64,000 bases of DNA from the NCBI RefSeq assembly GCF_000384415.1, contig NZ_ARVU01000001.1, positions 1,922,001-1,986,000 on the forward strand. Direction: 5' to 3'. The stretch comes from Cycloclasticus pugetii PS-1 (lineage in GTDB: Bacteria > Pseudomonadota > Gammaproteobacteria > Methylococcales > Cycloclasticaceae). Both the position numbers and the translations under genes were made by a program. The notes under the pieces are model-generated. The model ran no database searches, had not been told where the DNA came from, and was given only the letters and a program-made list of their open reading frames with translations. The first letter of the stretch is position 1, and each line of letters opens with the position of its first letter. Positions 27,172-35,914 of this stretch are shown piece by piece.

Positions 27172-28038
27172 TTATTCTATGTTTTGAATTTGTTCTCGCA
27201 TTTGTTCTATCAGAACTTTTAACTCAACAGAAACATTCGTTGTTTGGATATCTGCCGACTTTGATCCCAAGGTATTCGCTTCTCGATTAAGTTCTTGCAT
27301 CAAAAAATCTAACCGTCGTCCAACCGGTTCTTCTTGGTGCAAAATCCTACGTACTTCCTTAACATGTGACTCAAGCCTATCTAGCTCTTCTTCAACATCC
27401 ATTTTTTGTAAAAAATAAACAAGCTCTTGCTCAAGCCTTGCTTGCTCAGGCTCATCCATCAAGTCCTTAATTTTCTTTTCTAGCTTTTCACGCAGTAAGC
27501 CCTGCACTTCTGGTAGCCGTGTTTTAGCTATGTCCATTTGTTCTTGAATCAGCTCACAACGCGAATCAACCATTTCCAATATATTGGCGCCTTCTCGTTC
27601 ACGCGAGTCAATCAATTGCTCTAACGCCTGATTTAATAATAACATCGCACCATCATGCACCGGCTCTAAGTCCTCCCTTACCTCTGCTTGCACACCCGGC
27701 CAACGTAAAATATCTAACGCAGACAGCTTCTGAAACTGTTCCATATTCGTTTCGATCTTCGAGGTTGCTGTTAGCAACTGCTTCAAGCGTGCTTGATTTA
27801 TTTCAATGCTTTCTTCGCCTTGCTTTTGTTTTCTGTAAACCAAGTTACAATCAACTTTGCCACGCTTTAGCCGCTTGCCAACTGCCTCACGAACTAATGG
27901 TTCAATCGTACGAAATATTTCAGGCAACCGAGGTGAAACATCTAAATAACGATGATTAACTGACCGAATCTCCCAAATCAACGTGTATCCTTCAACTTCA
28001 CACTCACTACTTGCAAAAGCAGTCATACTTCTTATCAT
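27172..28038 (-). CDS. yicC: YicC family endoribonuclease-like protein
   Basis: A 288-residue protein beginning MIRSMTAFASSECEVEGYTL and ending with the conserved RRLDFLMQELNREANTLGSK and SVELKVLIEQMREQIQNIE. The middle is strongly helical and probably coiled coil. E. coli YicC has been described as an endoribonuclease acting on small RNAs; this rests on family knowledge. It is divergent from the kinase gene and heads yicC-gmk-rpoZ. Confidence 0.94.
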   Translation of the reverse strand: MIRSMTAFASSECEVEGYTLIWEIRSVNHRYLDVSPRLPEIFRTIEPLVREAVGKRLKRGKVDCNLVYRKQKQGEESIEINQARLKQLLTATSKIETNMEQFQKLSALDILRWPGVQAEVREDLEPVHDGAMLLLNQALEQLIDSREREGANILEMVDSRCELIQEQMDIAKTRLPEVQGLLREKLEKKIKDLMDEPEQARLEQELVYFLQKMDVEEELDRLESHVKEVRRILHQEEPVGRRLDFLMQELNREANTLGSKSADIQTTNVSVELKVLIEQMREQIQNIE

Positions 28039-28103
28039 TTTGTCGCCTATACTTAACGTTAAACAATAAATATTAGGCTGTTTTTAAAAAGATTAATACC
28101 CTG

Positions 28104-29015
28104 ATGACAAAAAACACCTTCTCACTTCCTGCACACGCAACAACAAATCATACCGAGACCTTACCCTCTGGCACTGTTGTTAATGAATATATTATCGAAC
28201 GCGTCATTGCACAAGGCGGTTTCAGCACCGTCTATTTAGCTCGCCAACTAAAAGATCAGCAACAAGTTGCTATCAAAGAATACAAGCCTAAACACCTAAC
28301 TAGACGCAATGGCAACGCTGTCATGCCTATTGACTCGGCGGCACTAAACTTATTCCAACGTGGCCGCCAGTTATTTATGAAAGAAGCCACCTTATTAACA
28401 ACCCTCAAACACCCAAACATTGTTAGCGTGCTTAATTTTTTCCTCTGCAATAATACCGCTTACTTAGTGATGAATTATGACTACGGTATAACCCTTGGAA
28501 ATTGGTTAAAAGATTCAACAAATATCGCGACCACTGAGTTTTTACTGGACGTTTTTCTACCCGTAATGCGATGTATTAAAAACATGCATAACAGAGGGGT
28601 ACTTCATCTCGATATTAAACCCGATAACATTCTATTAAGACCCTCATGCAACCCTCTCATCCTCGATTTTGGTTCAGCACTGTCTTACAAAAACCAACAA
28701 CAGCTAAATTCACATAGCATGACAAAGGGTTACGCTGCACCAGAACAACACGAGCAAAGCAAAACATTAGGCCCTTGGAGTGATTGCTATGCAATAGGCG
28801 CTAGCATGCGCACTTGTTTAGATAGAACCGCCCCTATAAGCTCATCAGACGTTGTCGCTATTGAAAAAAGGCAATCGGCCCACCGTCTTTATAAGAAGCA
28901 AATTAATGAAAATATTCTTTACGCTATCGACTGGGCCATGCAAATGTCACCCTCTAAAAGGCCCCAGTCCATCGACGACTTATTGAATATCATAAACTAC
29001 CGCCAGAATTCTTAA
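28104..29015 (+). CDS. Eukaryotic-like serine/threonine protein kinase
   Basis: A compact 303-residue Hanks-type kinase. The glycine loop QGGFSTVY is at 37-44, the ATP lysine in VAIK at 55-58, the catalytic loop HLDIKPDN at 168-175, DFG at 188-190, and a GYAAPEQ activation-segment end near 213. All key residues are present, so it should be active. No membrane helix or sensor domain is seen. It sits between yicC and rph. Some pseudomonads have a kinase plus a PP2C phosphatase in this place, but no phosphatase is present here. Substrate unknown. Confidence 0.9.
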   Translation: MTKNTFSLPAHATTNHTETLPSGTVVNEYIIERVIAQGGFSTVYLARQLKDQQQVAIKEYKPKHLTRRNGNAVMPIDSAALNLFQRGRQLFMKEATLLTTLKHPNIVSVLNFFLCNNTAYLVMNYDYGITLGNWLKDSTNIATTEFLLDVFLPVMRCIKNMHNRGVLHLDIKPDNILLRPSCNPLILDFGSALSYKNQQQLNSHSMTKGYAAPEQHEQSKTLGPWSDCYAIGASMRTCLDRTAPISSSDVVAIEKRQSAHRLYKKQINENILYAIDWAMQMSPSKRPQSIDDLLNIINYRQNS

Positions 29016-29118
29016 TTCAGTCAGATAAAGTGATTTTTCTGGCCTATAATGCGCATATTATCAAACGTGGCATTTTCAACGTTGCCCGTCATTCAATATT
29101 ATTATCATAGGAAAAAAC

Positions 29119-29835
29119 ATGAGACCCAGTGGACGTAACCCTGACCAACTTCGCGAAGTAAAAATAACAACCAACTTTACGATTCACGCCGAAGGGTCTG
29201 TATTAATTGCCTGTGGTGACACCCAAGTTCTATGCACCGCTTCGGTTGAAAGCCGTGTACCAAGGTTTTTAAAAGACAAAGGTCAAGGCTGGGTCACTGC
29301 TGAGTACGGCATGCTTCCGCGTTCAACACACAGCCGTATGGGTCGCGAAGCTGCGCGCGGCAAACAAAGCGGTCGCACACAAGAAATTCAACGCCTCATA
29401 GGTCGTTCTTTGCGTGCCGCCGTTGATCTAAACGCACTAGATGGCTACACGATCACTATCGACTGCGATGTTCTTCAAGCAGATGGCGGGACACGCACCG
29501 CCTCTATTACGGGAAGTTTTATTGCTTTGTCATTGGCTATTGAAAAATTACTCGATGAGAAAAAAATCAAGAAAAACCCAATCCATGGTCAAATTGCTGC
29601 TGTCTCTGTAGGCATTTTCAACGGCGTGCCAGTACTAGACTTAGACTACCCCGAAGATTCCGAAGCGGAAACTGACATGAATGTCATTATGAATGAAGCA
29701 GGTGCCTTCATCGAAGTTCAAGGCACTGCGGAAGGGCATGCTTTCCGTCGTGAAGAACTGGATGAAATGTTAAACCTTGCCGCATCTGGCATTAGCGAAT
29801 TAATGCAGCAACAGCGTGACGCCTTAGCAAAATGA
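29119..29835 (+). CDS. rph: Ribonuclease PH
   Basis: Phosphorolytic 3'-5' exoribonuclease that trims tRNA 3' ends. The protein opens [16 protein letters not shown] and contains the phosphate-site region [20 protein letters not shown] (interior arginines) and [18 protein letters not shown]. Length is 238 residues. It overlaps rdgB by 4 bp. A -10-like TATAAT at 29045-29050 may be its promoter, although the -35 is poor. Confidence 0.97.
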   Translation: MRPSGRNPDQLREVKITTNFTIHAEGSVLIACGDTQVLCTASVESRVPRFLKDKGQGWVTAEYGMLPRSTHSRMGREAARGKQSGRTQEIQRLIGRSLRAAVDLNALDGYTITIDCDVLQADGGTRTASITGSFIALSLAIEKLLDEKKIKKNPIHGQIAAVSVGIFNGVPVLDLDYPEDSEAETDMNVIMNEAGAFIEVQGTAEGHAFRREELDEMLNLAASGISELMQQQRDALAK

Positions 29836-30443
29836 TCCAACAACTTGTGCTGGCCAGCAGCAATAAAGGGAAAATAGCAGAAATTCAGGCGATGCTTAAA
29901 CATCAAAACATTGAGATTGTTTCACAATCACATTTTGATGTGCCTGATGCCGAAGAAACCGGCACTACGTTTATTGAAAACGCTATCATTAAGGCTAGAC
30001 AAGCAACAAAAATTTCAGGTTTACCTGCCATTGCGGATGACTCTGGACTAGAAGTTGATGCCCTTAATGGCGCGCCTGGCGTCTATTCTGCCCGTTATGC
30101 AGGCTTACCCAGCAACGATAAAAAAAATACCGCAAAGTTACTCAATGCGTTAGCCGACGTAGCTCAGGAAAAACGTACAGCACGCTTTCATTGCGTGATG
30201 GTTTTCATGGCACATGCTAATGACCCTTCCCCTTTGATCTCTCATGGTGTTTGGGAAGGGCGTATCGCATTTCAAGAAAATGGCGATAATGGTTTTGGCT
30301 ATGACCCCGTTTTTTTTACCCCTGAACACCAGTGCCTCTCTGCTGAGCTAGCGCCCTCTATCAAAAACACAATCAGTCATCGCGCTAAAGCATTGAACCA
30401 ACTCATGCCTCAAATTTCTGATTACTTCACGACACAAGCATGA
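29832..30443 (+). CDS. rdgB: XTP/dITP diphosphatase (RdgB/HAM1)
   Basis: House-cleaning pyrophosphatase that removes non-canonical purine triphosphates. The N-terminal [12 protein letters not shown] substrate loop, the central [20 protein letters not shown] with catalytic acidic residues and the [11 protein letters not shown] loop are complete, and SHRAKAL closes the active site. Length is 203 residues. It is translationally coupled to rph and hemW by 4-bp overlaps on each side. Confidence 0.96.
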   Translation: MIQQLVLASSNKGKIAEIQAMLKHQNIEIVSQSHFDVPDAEETGTTFIENAIIKARQATKISGLPAIADDSGLEVDALNGAPGVYSARYAGLPSNDKKNTAKLLNALADVAQEKRTARFHCVMVFMAHANDPSPLISHGVWEGRIAFQENGDNGFGYDPVFFTPEHQCLSAELAPSIKNTISHRAKALNQLMPQISDYFTTQA

Positions 30444-31591
30444 CAAAAGGCTCAACAGATTATAGCCTCTATATTCATATCCCTTGGTGCATTAAAAAAT
30501 GCCCCTATTGTGACTTTAATTCACATGAAAAAAAAGGCGACTATAACGAAGAACTGTACGTTAACGCGCTGATAAAAGATCTCTCAACCGAAATAGAAAC
30601 TGTTAACAATAAGTCATTAAAAAGTATCTTTATCGGTGGCGGCACACCCAGCCTCTTTTCCGCCGCTAGTATTCACCGCATTCTAGAAGCAACCGATAAT
30701 GCGCTGGGTATTAATGAACAGACTGAAATTACCTTAGAAGCTAATCCTGGCACAGCCGAAGCCAAGAAATTTTCTGACTTTCACGCAATTGGTATTAACC
30801 GCCTATCCATTGGCGTGCAAAGCTTTAATAACGAACATTTGAAAAAACTGGGCCGTGTTCATGATGCTGAGCAAGCGCATAAGGCCATCCAACTAGCACA
30901 AAAAGCTGGTTTTAATAGAATCAATCTTGACCTCATGTTTGGCTTACCCGGCCAGAACATCCAACAAGCCATTGACGACGTTGAAATGGCACTAAGTTAC
31001 CACACAGGCCACCTGTCTCATTATCAACTCACCCTTGAAAAAAACACCTTATTTTATAAACACCCACCAGCGTTACCGCATGATGAGTTAATTTGGGATA
31101 TGCAAGTTGCCTGTCAAACAAAAATTGATAACGAACTTAACCAATACGAGGTATCTGCCTATGCTGCCGAGGGGCAGCAGTCTCGTCATAACCTAAATTA
31201 TTGGCAATTTGGCGACTACATTGGAATCGGCGCGGGCGCACATGGCAAGTTAACCGATGAACAAGGTACTATCACACGCTATTGGAAAAAGAAGCTGCCT
31301 CGAGACTACATCAAGCTGGCGGGCACTCAAGATGTTATAGGTGGAAAAAATATCGTTAAAGACGCTGAGTTACCTTTTGAATACATGATGAATGCTTTGC
31401 GCTTAAAATCAGGCTTTACAGTTGACCACTATCAACAACAAACACATCAAAACGCTTACCAAATACAAGCCATCTTAGACTCACTGGTTAACAAGAAATT
31501 ATTACAGCGGAACGCTTCAAGCTACCGCTGCACCGAGCAAGGATGGAACTTTCTAAATGATACCGTAGAACACTTTTTACCCAGCGAATGA
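30440..31591 (+). CDS. hemW: Radical SAM heme chaperone HemW
   Basis: Related to HemN but shorter (383 residues) and proposed to be a heme chaperone that delivers heme to membrane cytochromes. The [4Fe-4S] cysteines are C17, C21 and C24 in PWCIKKCPYCDFN. GGGTPSLF and NRLSIGVQSF are present, and the C-terminal HemN-like domain ends with a winged helix. It lacks the extra N-terminal residues needed for true coproporphyrinogen oxidase activity. It overlaps rdgB and the CPXCG gene by 4 bp each. Confidence 0.95.
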   Translation: MTKGSTDYSLYIHIPWCIKKCPYCDFNSHEKKGDYNEELYVNALIKDLSTEIETVNNKSLKSIFIGGGTPSLFSAASIHRILEATDNALGINEQTEITLEANPGTAEAKKFSDFHAIGINRLSIGVQSFNNEHLKKLGRVHDAEQAHKAIQLAQKAGFNRINLDLMFGLPGQNIQQAIDDVEMALSYHTGHLSHYQLTLEKNTLFYKHPPALPHDELIWDMQVACQTKIDNELNQYEVSAYAAEGQQSRHNLNYWQFGDYIGIGAGAHGKLTDEQGTITRYWKKKLPRDYIKLAGTQDVIGGKNIVKDAELPFEYMMNALRLKSGFTVDHYQQQTHQNAYQIQAILDSLVNKKLLQRNASSYRCTEQGWNFLNDTVEHFLPSE

Positions 31592-31785
31592 ACGAATTAC
31601 TGATCAACAAAACTTACAGTTGCCCATATTGCGGAGAACGAATCGATACCTTCATCGACACCTCTCAAGGCAACCATCAAACAGTCGAGGACTGCAGTGT
31701 CTGCTGCCGCCCCATTGAGTTAAACATAGAAATTGATATCAGCAGCCAAGAAGTTAACCTAACTGCACAAACTGATTCAGAATAA
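31588..31785 (+). CDS. CPXCG motif cysteine-rich small protein
   Basis: A 65-residue protein with two cysteine pairs, CPYCGE near residue 12 and CSVCCRP near 40, in a zinc-ribbon arrangement. It matches the Cys_rich_CPXG family of small gammaproteobacterial proteins of unknown function. The gene begins inside hemW (4-bp overlap), so it is co-translated with a heme-related protein; whether the two are functionally linked is unknown. Confidence 0.88.
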   Translation: MNELLINKTYSCPYCGERIDTFIDTSQGNHQTVEDCSVCCRPIELNIEIDISSQEVNLTAQTDSE

Positions 31786-31871
31786 TATCGCGCCAAAAGA
31801 TTGCTTCGTTCCTACGAAATAGAGCACCTTTCAGTATAAAATAGCCCAACATTAACCCAGATAATCAGACC

Positions 31872-32513
31872 ATGAAAAATTACAAACGCGAGTTTATTGA
31901 ATTCGCCCTGCAATGCAACGCACTCAAATTCGGACAATTCACCCTAAAGTCTGGCCGAATTAGCCCTTACTTTTTTAACACCGGGCTATTTAACACGGGC
32001 TATCGTTTACGAAAATTAGGGCATTTCTATGCACATGCCTTGATAGACTCTGGCATGGATTACGATATTTTATATGGCCCCGCTTATAAAGGCATTCCAC
32101 TTGTTTGCGCTGTGTCTATTGGCTTGTCTGAGGTGTCCAATCAAGATATACCCTATGTTTTTAATCGTAAAGAAGTCAAAGACCACGGCGAAGGTGGCTT
32201 ATTAGTCGGCTCAGAACTGAAGGGTAACGCTATCATTGTTGATGATGTTATTAGTGCCGGCACCTCGGTTAGAGAGTCTGTCGATATTATTCGATCAGCT
32301 AATGCGACTGCATCCGGTGTTCTAATCGCGCTTAATCGGCAAGAAAAAGGTCGTGGCGACACCTCAGCAATCGACGATGTGGAAGAAAGCTATGGCTTTA
32401 AAGTCGCTTCTATTATTGGCTTAGCAGACATTATCGATTACCTCAAAGAATCAGCTGAACCTGAGCATTTAAACAGTATTCTTAAGTATCAGGAAACTTA
32501 CGGGACTGGCTAG
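31872..32513 (+). CDS. pyrE: Orotate phosphoribosyltransferase
   Basis: Transfers ribose-5-phosphate from PRPP to orotate in pyrimidine synthesis. The PRPP loop is [18 protein letters not shown]. Substrate segments [13 protein letters not shown] and [11 protein letters not shown] and the flexible loop [13 protein letters not shown] are complete. Length is 213 residues. rph-pyrE proximity is common in gammaproteobacteria; here four small genes separate them. The 3' end overlaps a convergent hypothetical gene by 4 bp. Confidence 0.97.
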   Translation: MKNYKREFIEFALQCNALKFGQFTLKSGRISPYFFNTGLFNTGYRLRKLGHFYAHALIDSGMDYDILYGPAYKGIPLVCAVSIGLSEVSNQDIPYVFNRKEVKDHGEGGLLVGSELKGNAIIVDDVISAGTSVRESVDIIRSANATASGVLIALNRQEKGRGDTSAIDDVEESYGFKVASIIGLADIIDYLKESAEPEHLNSILKYQETYGTG

Positions 32514-32806
32514 CCCCCACCACGAAGAAACTTAAGCAAAAACACGTCCATAAACTGCGCTTGCTTTTCATCATCCATCGTTGAAAAGTCAAAGCTCACG
32601 GGCAACATTGGTAGGCGCGTAGAGGATACTTTATGCGTACCCTCATGACCTAAGCTAAGACGCGCCTGTTGATCAGCTACTGTAAAGATAATGAGATTTT
32701 CATCGCGTTTATAAACCAACTTATTTTGGTTCTCGAGCAACGAAAGAAACTCTTTGCGCGAGAACCCCATGTCTAATGTAAATTGTTTTTTTTTAAATAG
32801 TTTCAT
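32510..32806 (-). CDS. Hypothetical 98-residue protein
   Basis: I do not recognise the family. The protein is basic at its N-terminus ([20 protein letters not shown]), has alternating strands ([17 protein letters not shown]) and ends in [10 protein letters not shown]. There is no signal peptide, cysteine or membrane helix. M13 is an alternative start. It converges on pyrE with a 4-bp overlap and lies downstream of the ferredoxin terminator, so it needs its own promoter. The reading frame is open throughout and codon use resembles neighbours, which argues that it is real. Confidence 0.65.
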   Translation of the reverse strand: MKLFKKKQFTLDMGFSRKEFLSLLENQNKLVYKRDENLIIFTVADQQARLSLGHEGTHKVSSTRLPMLPVSFDFSTMDDEKQAQFMDVFLLKFLRGGG

Positions 32807-32909
32807 TATTCAGCCTCACTTGTTGTCAACTCAAAGAACACTGGCTTTGCTGTTCAGGTTGCAACTTTTCGATTCATCACACGTTCCTTTAAAGCTAAAA
32901 TCAAGCATA

Positions 32910-32933
32910 AAAAAAGCGAGACTTTTGTCTCGC
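32910..32933 (-). terminator. Rho-independent terminator of the ferredoxin gene
   Basis: Arms GCGAGAC and GTCTCGC (32916-32922 and 32927-32933) enclose a 4-base loop. Read on the minus strand the stem is followed by a run of seven T, 75 bp after the ferredoxin stop. Confidence 0.9.
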
Positions 32934-33008
32934 CCTTTCTATTAGCACTTTGATCAGCTAATGGATATCAAACGCCGATCAATGCCATTTATCTTATAAC
33001 GTCAGTCG

Positions 33009-33476
33009 TTATTTTGCTGGCATCGCTTTCGCCGCATAACCTTTCATTTTGTCATACCCAGTCCAATTCGCATCTTGATAAGTAATAGCATCCGTTGGGC
33101 ATGCTTTTGCACACTCTGGGTCACCGCCACATAAATCACATTTAATCACTTTGCCACTGTCTGCATTATAGTTAACCGTTCCGAATGGGCAGGCAATCGT
33201 ACAAACTTTACAGCCAACACATAAATCATTAACAATTTCTTTTGCGCCTGTTTCTTTATTCAACTGAATCGCTTCAACAGGACAAGCATGCATACACCAC
33301 GCTTCATCACATTGGGTACACGTGTAAGGTACAAAAATACCTTCTTCATGAAATGGGAAGATTTTAATTCTGGATTTTGCTGGGTTAAAAACACCCTCGC
33401 CTTCATAAGAACAAGCCATTTCACACTGCAAACAACCCGTACATTTATTTGCGTCAATAACTAATGACATCTGCAT
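33009..33476 (-). CDS. 4x[4Fe-4S] ferredoxin-type electron transfer protein
   Basis: A 155-residue protein with sixteen cysteines in four cluster motifs: CTGCLQCEMAC (12-22), CTQCDEAWCMHAC, CVGCKVCTIAC and CDLCGGDPECAKAC. This layout matches iron-sulfur subunits that hand electrons to or from molybdenum or tungsten oxidoreductases, such as DMSO-reductase-type beta subunits and aldehyde:ferredoxin oxidoreductase partners. No catalytic subunit is encoded beside it. The start follows AGGAGGG closely. It is 113 bp downstream of moaA on the same strand. Confidence 0.88.
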   Translation of the reverse strand: MQMSLVIDANKCTGCLQCEMACSYEGEGVFNPAKSRIKIFPFHEEGIFVPYTCTQCDEAWCMHACPVEAIQLNKETGAKEIVNDLCVGCKVCTIACPFGTVNYNADSGKVIKCDLCGGDPECAKACPTDAITYQDANWTGYDKMKGYAAKAMPAK

Positions 33477-33589
33477 AACACCCTCCTGTGGGTTCTATTT
33501 ACTTTTAATAACATTAACAAAAAATTTATACCGTAAAGACATAAGGCCTAATTTGATTGGTAAAACTTACCTCTTTGCCACACTCACAC

Positions 33590-34606
33590 TTAACCGCCCG
33601 TAACACTCATATGTCGAAAAATAACAGGTTGTTCTGTCATATCAAAATCATGCCCTTTTGGCTTTATGTCCATTGACTCTATAAGCGCTTCTTTGACCTT
33701 ATTTAAATCTGTTGGGTTCGCTCTTAGTACCTGCTTTAAATCCATTGAGTGCTCTTGCCCCAGACACAATAACAACAAGCCCGATGCTGTAACACGCACT
33801 CTATTGCAAGTATCACAAAAGTTATGGCTATGTGGAGAAATAAAACCCACCAAATTGTCATAACCTTTTACGCCGTAATAACGTGCTGGACCACCCGTAT
33901 TTTTTGTACTTGGTAGCAATTCAAATTGTTGTTCTATATCGCGCTTAATTTCATCACTAGAGTAATACGCCTCTTGTCTCGAGTGACTTTCTATGGCCCC
34001 TAAAGGCATTTCTTCAATAAAGCTGATATCGAGCCCCTCTTTCATTGCAAACTGAACTAAGCTGTTTACCTCATCGTGATTCCTATTTTTAAGAATCACC
34101 GCATTTAGTTTAATTTTTTCAAAGCCCGCTTTTTTAGCAGCTTGAATACCTTCTAAGACAGTATTAAGGTCACCCACTCGCGTTACTTTTTTGAATTTAT
34201 CCGCATCAAGACTATCTAAGCTGATATTGATTCGTTTGACGCCAGCCTCTTTCAATGGGTGTGCTAATTTAGTTAATTGCGAACCATTTGTCGTAATAAC
34301 TAATTCTTCCAAGCCCTCTAACTTAGCAACATCTGCCAGCATATTGACGATATCTTTTCGTACCAAAGGCTCACCCCCTGTTATACGAATTTTCGTCACG
34401 CCCATTTCTACAAAAGCCTTCGATAAACGAGTTATTTCCTCTAAGCTCAATACCTCTTCGCGCGGTAAAAACTCCATATCCTCGCTCATACAATACACAC
34501 AGCGAAAGTCACAACGGTCTGTCACAGAAATTCGCACATAGGTGACTTGTCGACCAAATTTGTCGATTAACTTATTTGTGTTTATTATTGGCGATACGGC
34601 ATTCAT
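33590..34606 (-). CDS. moaA: GTP 3',8-cyclase MoaA
   Basis: Radical SAM enzyme opening molybdenum cofactor synthesis by cyclising GTP. The N-terminal cluster cysteines are C32, C36 and C39 in RCDFRCVYC. The C-terminal cluster is in CDTCNRVRVTASGLLLLC, and the protein ends with the required Gly-Gly. I chose the ATG at 34606, giving 338 residues and the normal start. A TTG at 34657 would add 17 residues unlike the family. No other moa gene is nearby. Two Fur-like boxes lie 68-100 bp upstream. Confidence 0.95.
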   Translation of the reverse strand: MNAVSPIINTNKLIDKFGRQVTYVRISVTDRCDFRCVYCMSEDMEFLPREEVLSLEEITRLSKAFVEMGVTKIRITGGEPLVRKDIVNMLADVAKLEGLEELVITTNGSQLTKLAHPLKEAGVKRINISLDSLDADKFKKVTRVGDLNTVLEGIQAAKKAGFEKIKLNAVILKNRNHDEVNSLVQFAMKEGLDISFIEEMPLGAIESHSRQEAYYSSDEIKRDIEQQFELLPSTKNTGGPARYYGVKGYDNLVGFISPHSHNFCDTCNRVRVTASGLLLLCLGQEHSMDLKQVLRANPTDLNKVKEALIESMDIKPKGHDFDMTEQPVIFRHMSVTGG

Positions 34607-34915
34607 ACAATCTAAACTGCTTCTCCTAATTTTTCTTAAGAAACTCCCGCACTTCAAAAGGTTACGAGCTTCTTGAGAATTACTTTCAATTGAAAATTAT
34701 TCTCATTTATAATTAATGACTTACAGCCACATTCGTACTTTGTACACCTTACCGCAGTTTAAATTTATAGGTCAATAAATTAGTTCATAAAGCTAACTCC
34801 AAACTAGGGCTTTTATATACCTCCCAAGGCCTATTTCATCATTCACTTCACCTTCACTGTAATTAAGATAAACTAGCTTCTATAACAATTATTACAACAG
34901 CCTCCTTTACTATAG
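34607..34915. other. 309-bp divergent intergenic region
   Basis: It separates moaA from the ABC transporter. It holds the tandem Fur-like boxes and presumably both promoters. Beyond the boxes I see no hairpin, repeat or coding frame that I can support. Confidence 0.6.
34674..34705. promoter_or_regulatory. Tandem Fur-like boxes between moaA and the ABC transporter
   Basis: TGAAAAT-T-ATTCTCA (34691-34705) matches the 7-1-7 Fur consensus at 12 of 14 positions. TGAGAAT-T-ACTTTCA (34674-34688) matches at 11 of 14. Together they form a near-perfect 30-bp dyad. The nearest gene start is moaA (68 bp away); the ABC transporter ATG is 211 bp away. Confidence 0.6.
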
Positions 34916-35902
34916 ATGCGACTGTCATTAAAAACATACCTCACCAGCTACGTACTGATAACTACATTTATTTTATCTTATAGCGCTGTCGCCGATACAG
35001 GCACGCCGATAAAAATATCTGTCCTTAAGTTTGGTACTGTTAACTGGACATTAGAAACCATAAAGAAAAACCGACTTGATAAAAAAAATGGTTTTGAACT
35101 CATCATCCAGCCTTTAGCCAACACTCAAGCGGGCAAAATTGCACTGCAAGCAGGTGCCGCCGATATTATTGTCTCAGATTGGACATGGGTTGCGCGCCAA
35201 CGCCAATTCTCATCTGATTATTTATTTGCCCCCTATTCATCCGCGGCAGGTTCTATTATGGTGCCTAATGACTCAGCTATTCATTCCATCAAGGATTTGA
35301 GCGGTAAGAGATTAGGGATCGCAGGAGGCGAGCTAGATAAAAACTGGCTGTTACTCCGAGCATTAGCATTAAAAAAAGGCATCGACCTTCAAACAGGCCT
35401 CGATACATTTTTTGGCGCCCCACCGCTGCTCAATAGCCTCATCAAACAAGGCCAGTTGGACGCCCTAATCAATTATTGGCACTATAGTACGCGTTTAAAA
35501 GCAGATGCTTATCGTGAAATTATTAATACGCATGAGATTATTCAGCAACTCGGTATCAACAAAACCATTCCAATCCTTGGCTACGTTTTTAGTGAAAAAT
35601 GGGCACGAGAACAATCAATCAGCCTCAATAATTTTCTCACCGCTAGCCATGATGCCACTCAGCTCTTATGTACTTCAGATAAACACTGGAAAGCCATCTT
35701 GCCGCTAACCAAGACACACAACACACTGACTCAACAACTGTTACGCAAGAGTTATTGCGAAGGACAAATTAAAAAATTTTCAGCTGAAGAGAAACAAGCC
35801 ATTGCTGATATTTACTCTATATTAGCCGATATTGGAGGTGAAAAACTTGTCGGGACAGTCAAGCAATTTGACCCTAATTTATTTTGGAATAGCGGCCATT
35901 AA
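34916..35902 (+). CDS. NitT/TauT-type ABC transporter substrate-binding protein
   Basis: A 328-residue periplasmic protein with a signal peptide ending near residue 26 (AVADTG). Family features are VLKFGTVNWTLETIKKN, the VSDWTWVARQR loop, LSGKRLGIAGG and LIKQGQLDALINYWHY. It belongs with SsuA/NMT1-like proteins that bind nitrate, sulfonates, pyrimidines or related small molecules. The sequence alone does not identify the ligand. It is first in a three-gene importer, 12 bp before the permease. Confidence 0.88.
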   Translation: MRLSLKTYLTSYVLITTFILSYSAVADTGTPIKISVLKFGTVNWTLETIKKNRLDKKNGFELIIQPLANTQAGKIALQAGAADIIVSDWTWVARQRQFSSDYLFAPYSSAAGSIMVPNDSAIHSIKDLSGKRLGIAGGELDKNWLLLRALALKKGIDLQTGLDTFFGAPPLLNSLIKQGQLDALINYWHYSTRLKADAYREIINTHEIIQQLGINKTIPILGYVFSEKWAREQSISLNNFLTASHDATQLLCTSDKHWKAILPLTKTHNTLTQQLLRKSYCEGQIKKFSAEEKQAIADIYSILADIGGEKLVGTVKQFDPNLFWNSGH

Positions 35903-35914
35903 TTAACCAACCTC

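Noticed and set aside
33526-33606. 26-codon GTG frame after moaA encoding a CxCGKE segment
   Set aside because: It overlaps the moaA end and has only two cysteines, no ribosome-binding site and no known family; chance is the simpler explanation.
34607-34657. TTG start extending MoaA by 17 residues
   Set aside because: The extra residues are unlike MoaA N-termini, and the ATG at 34606 gives the usual length.
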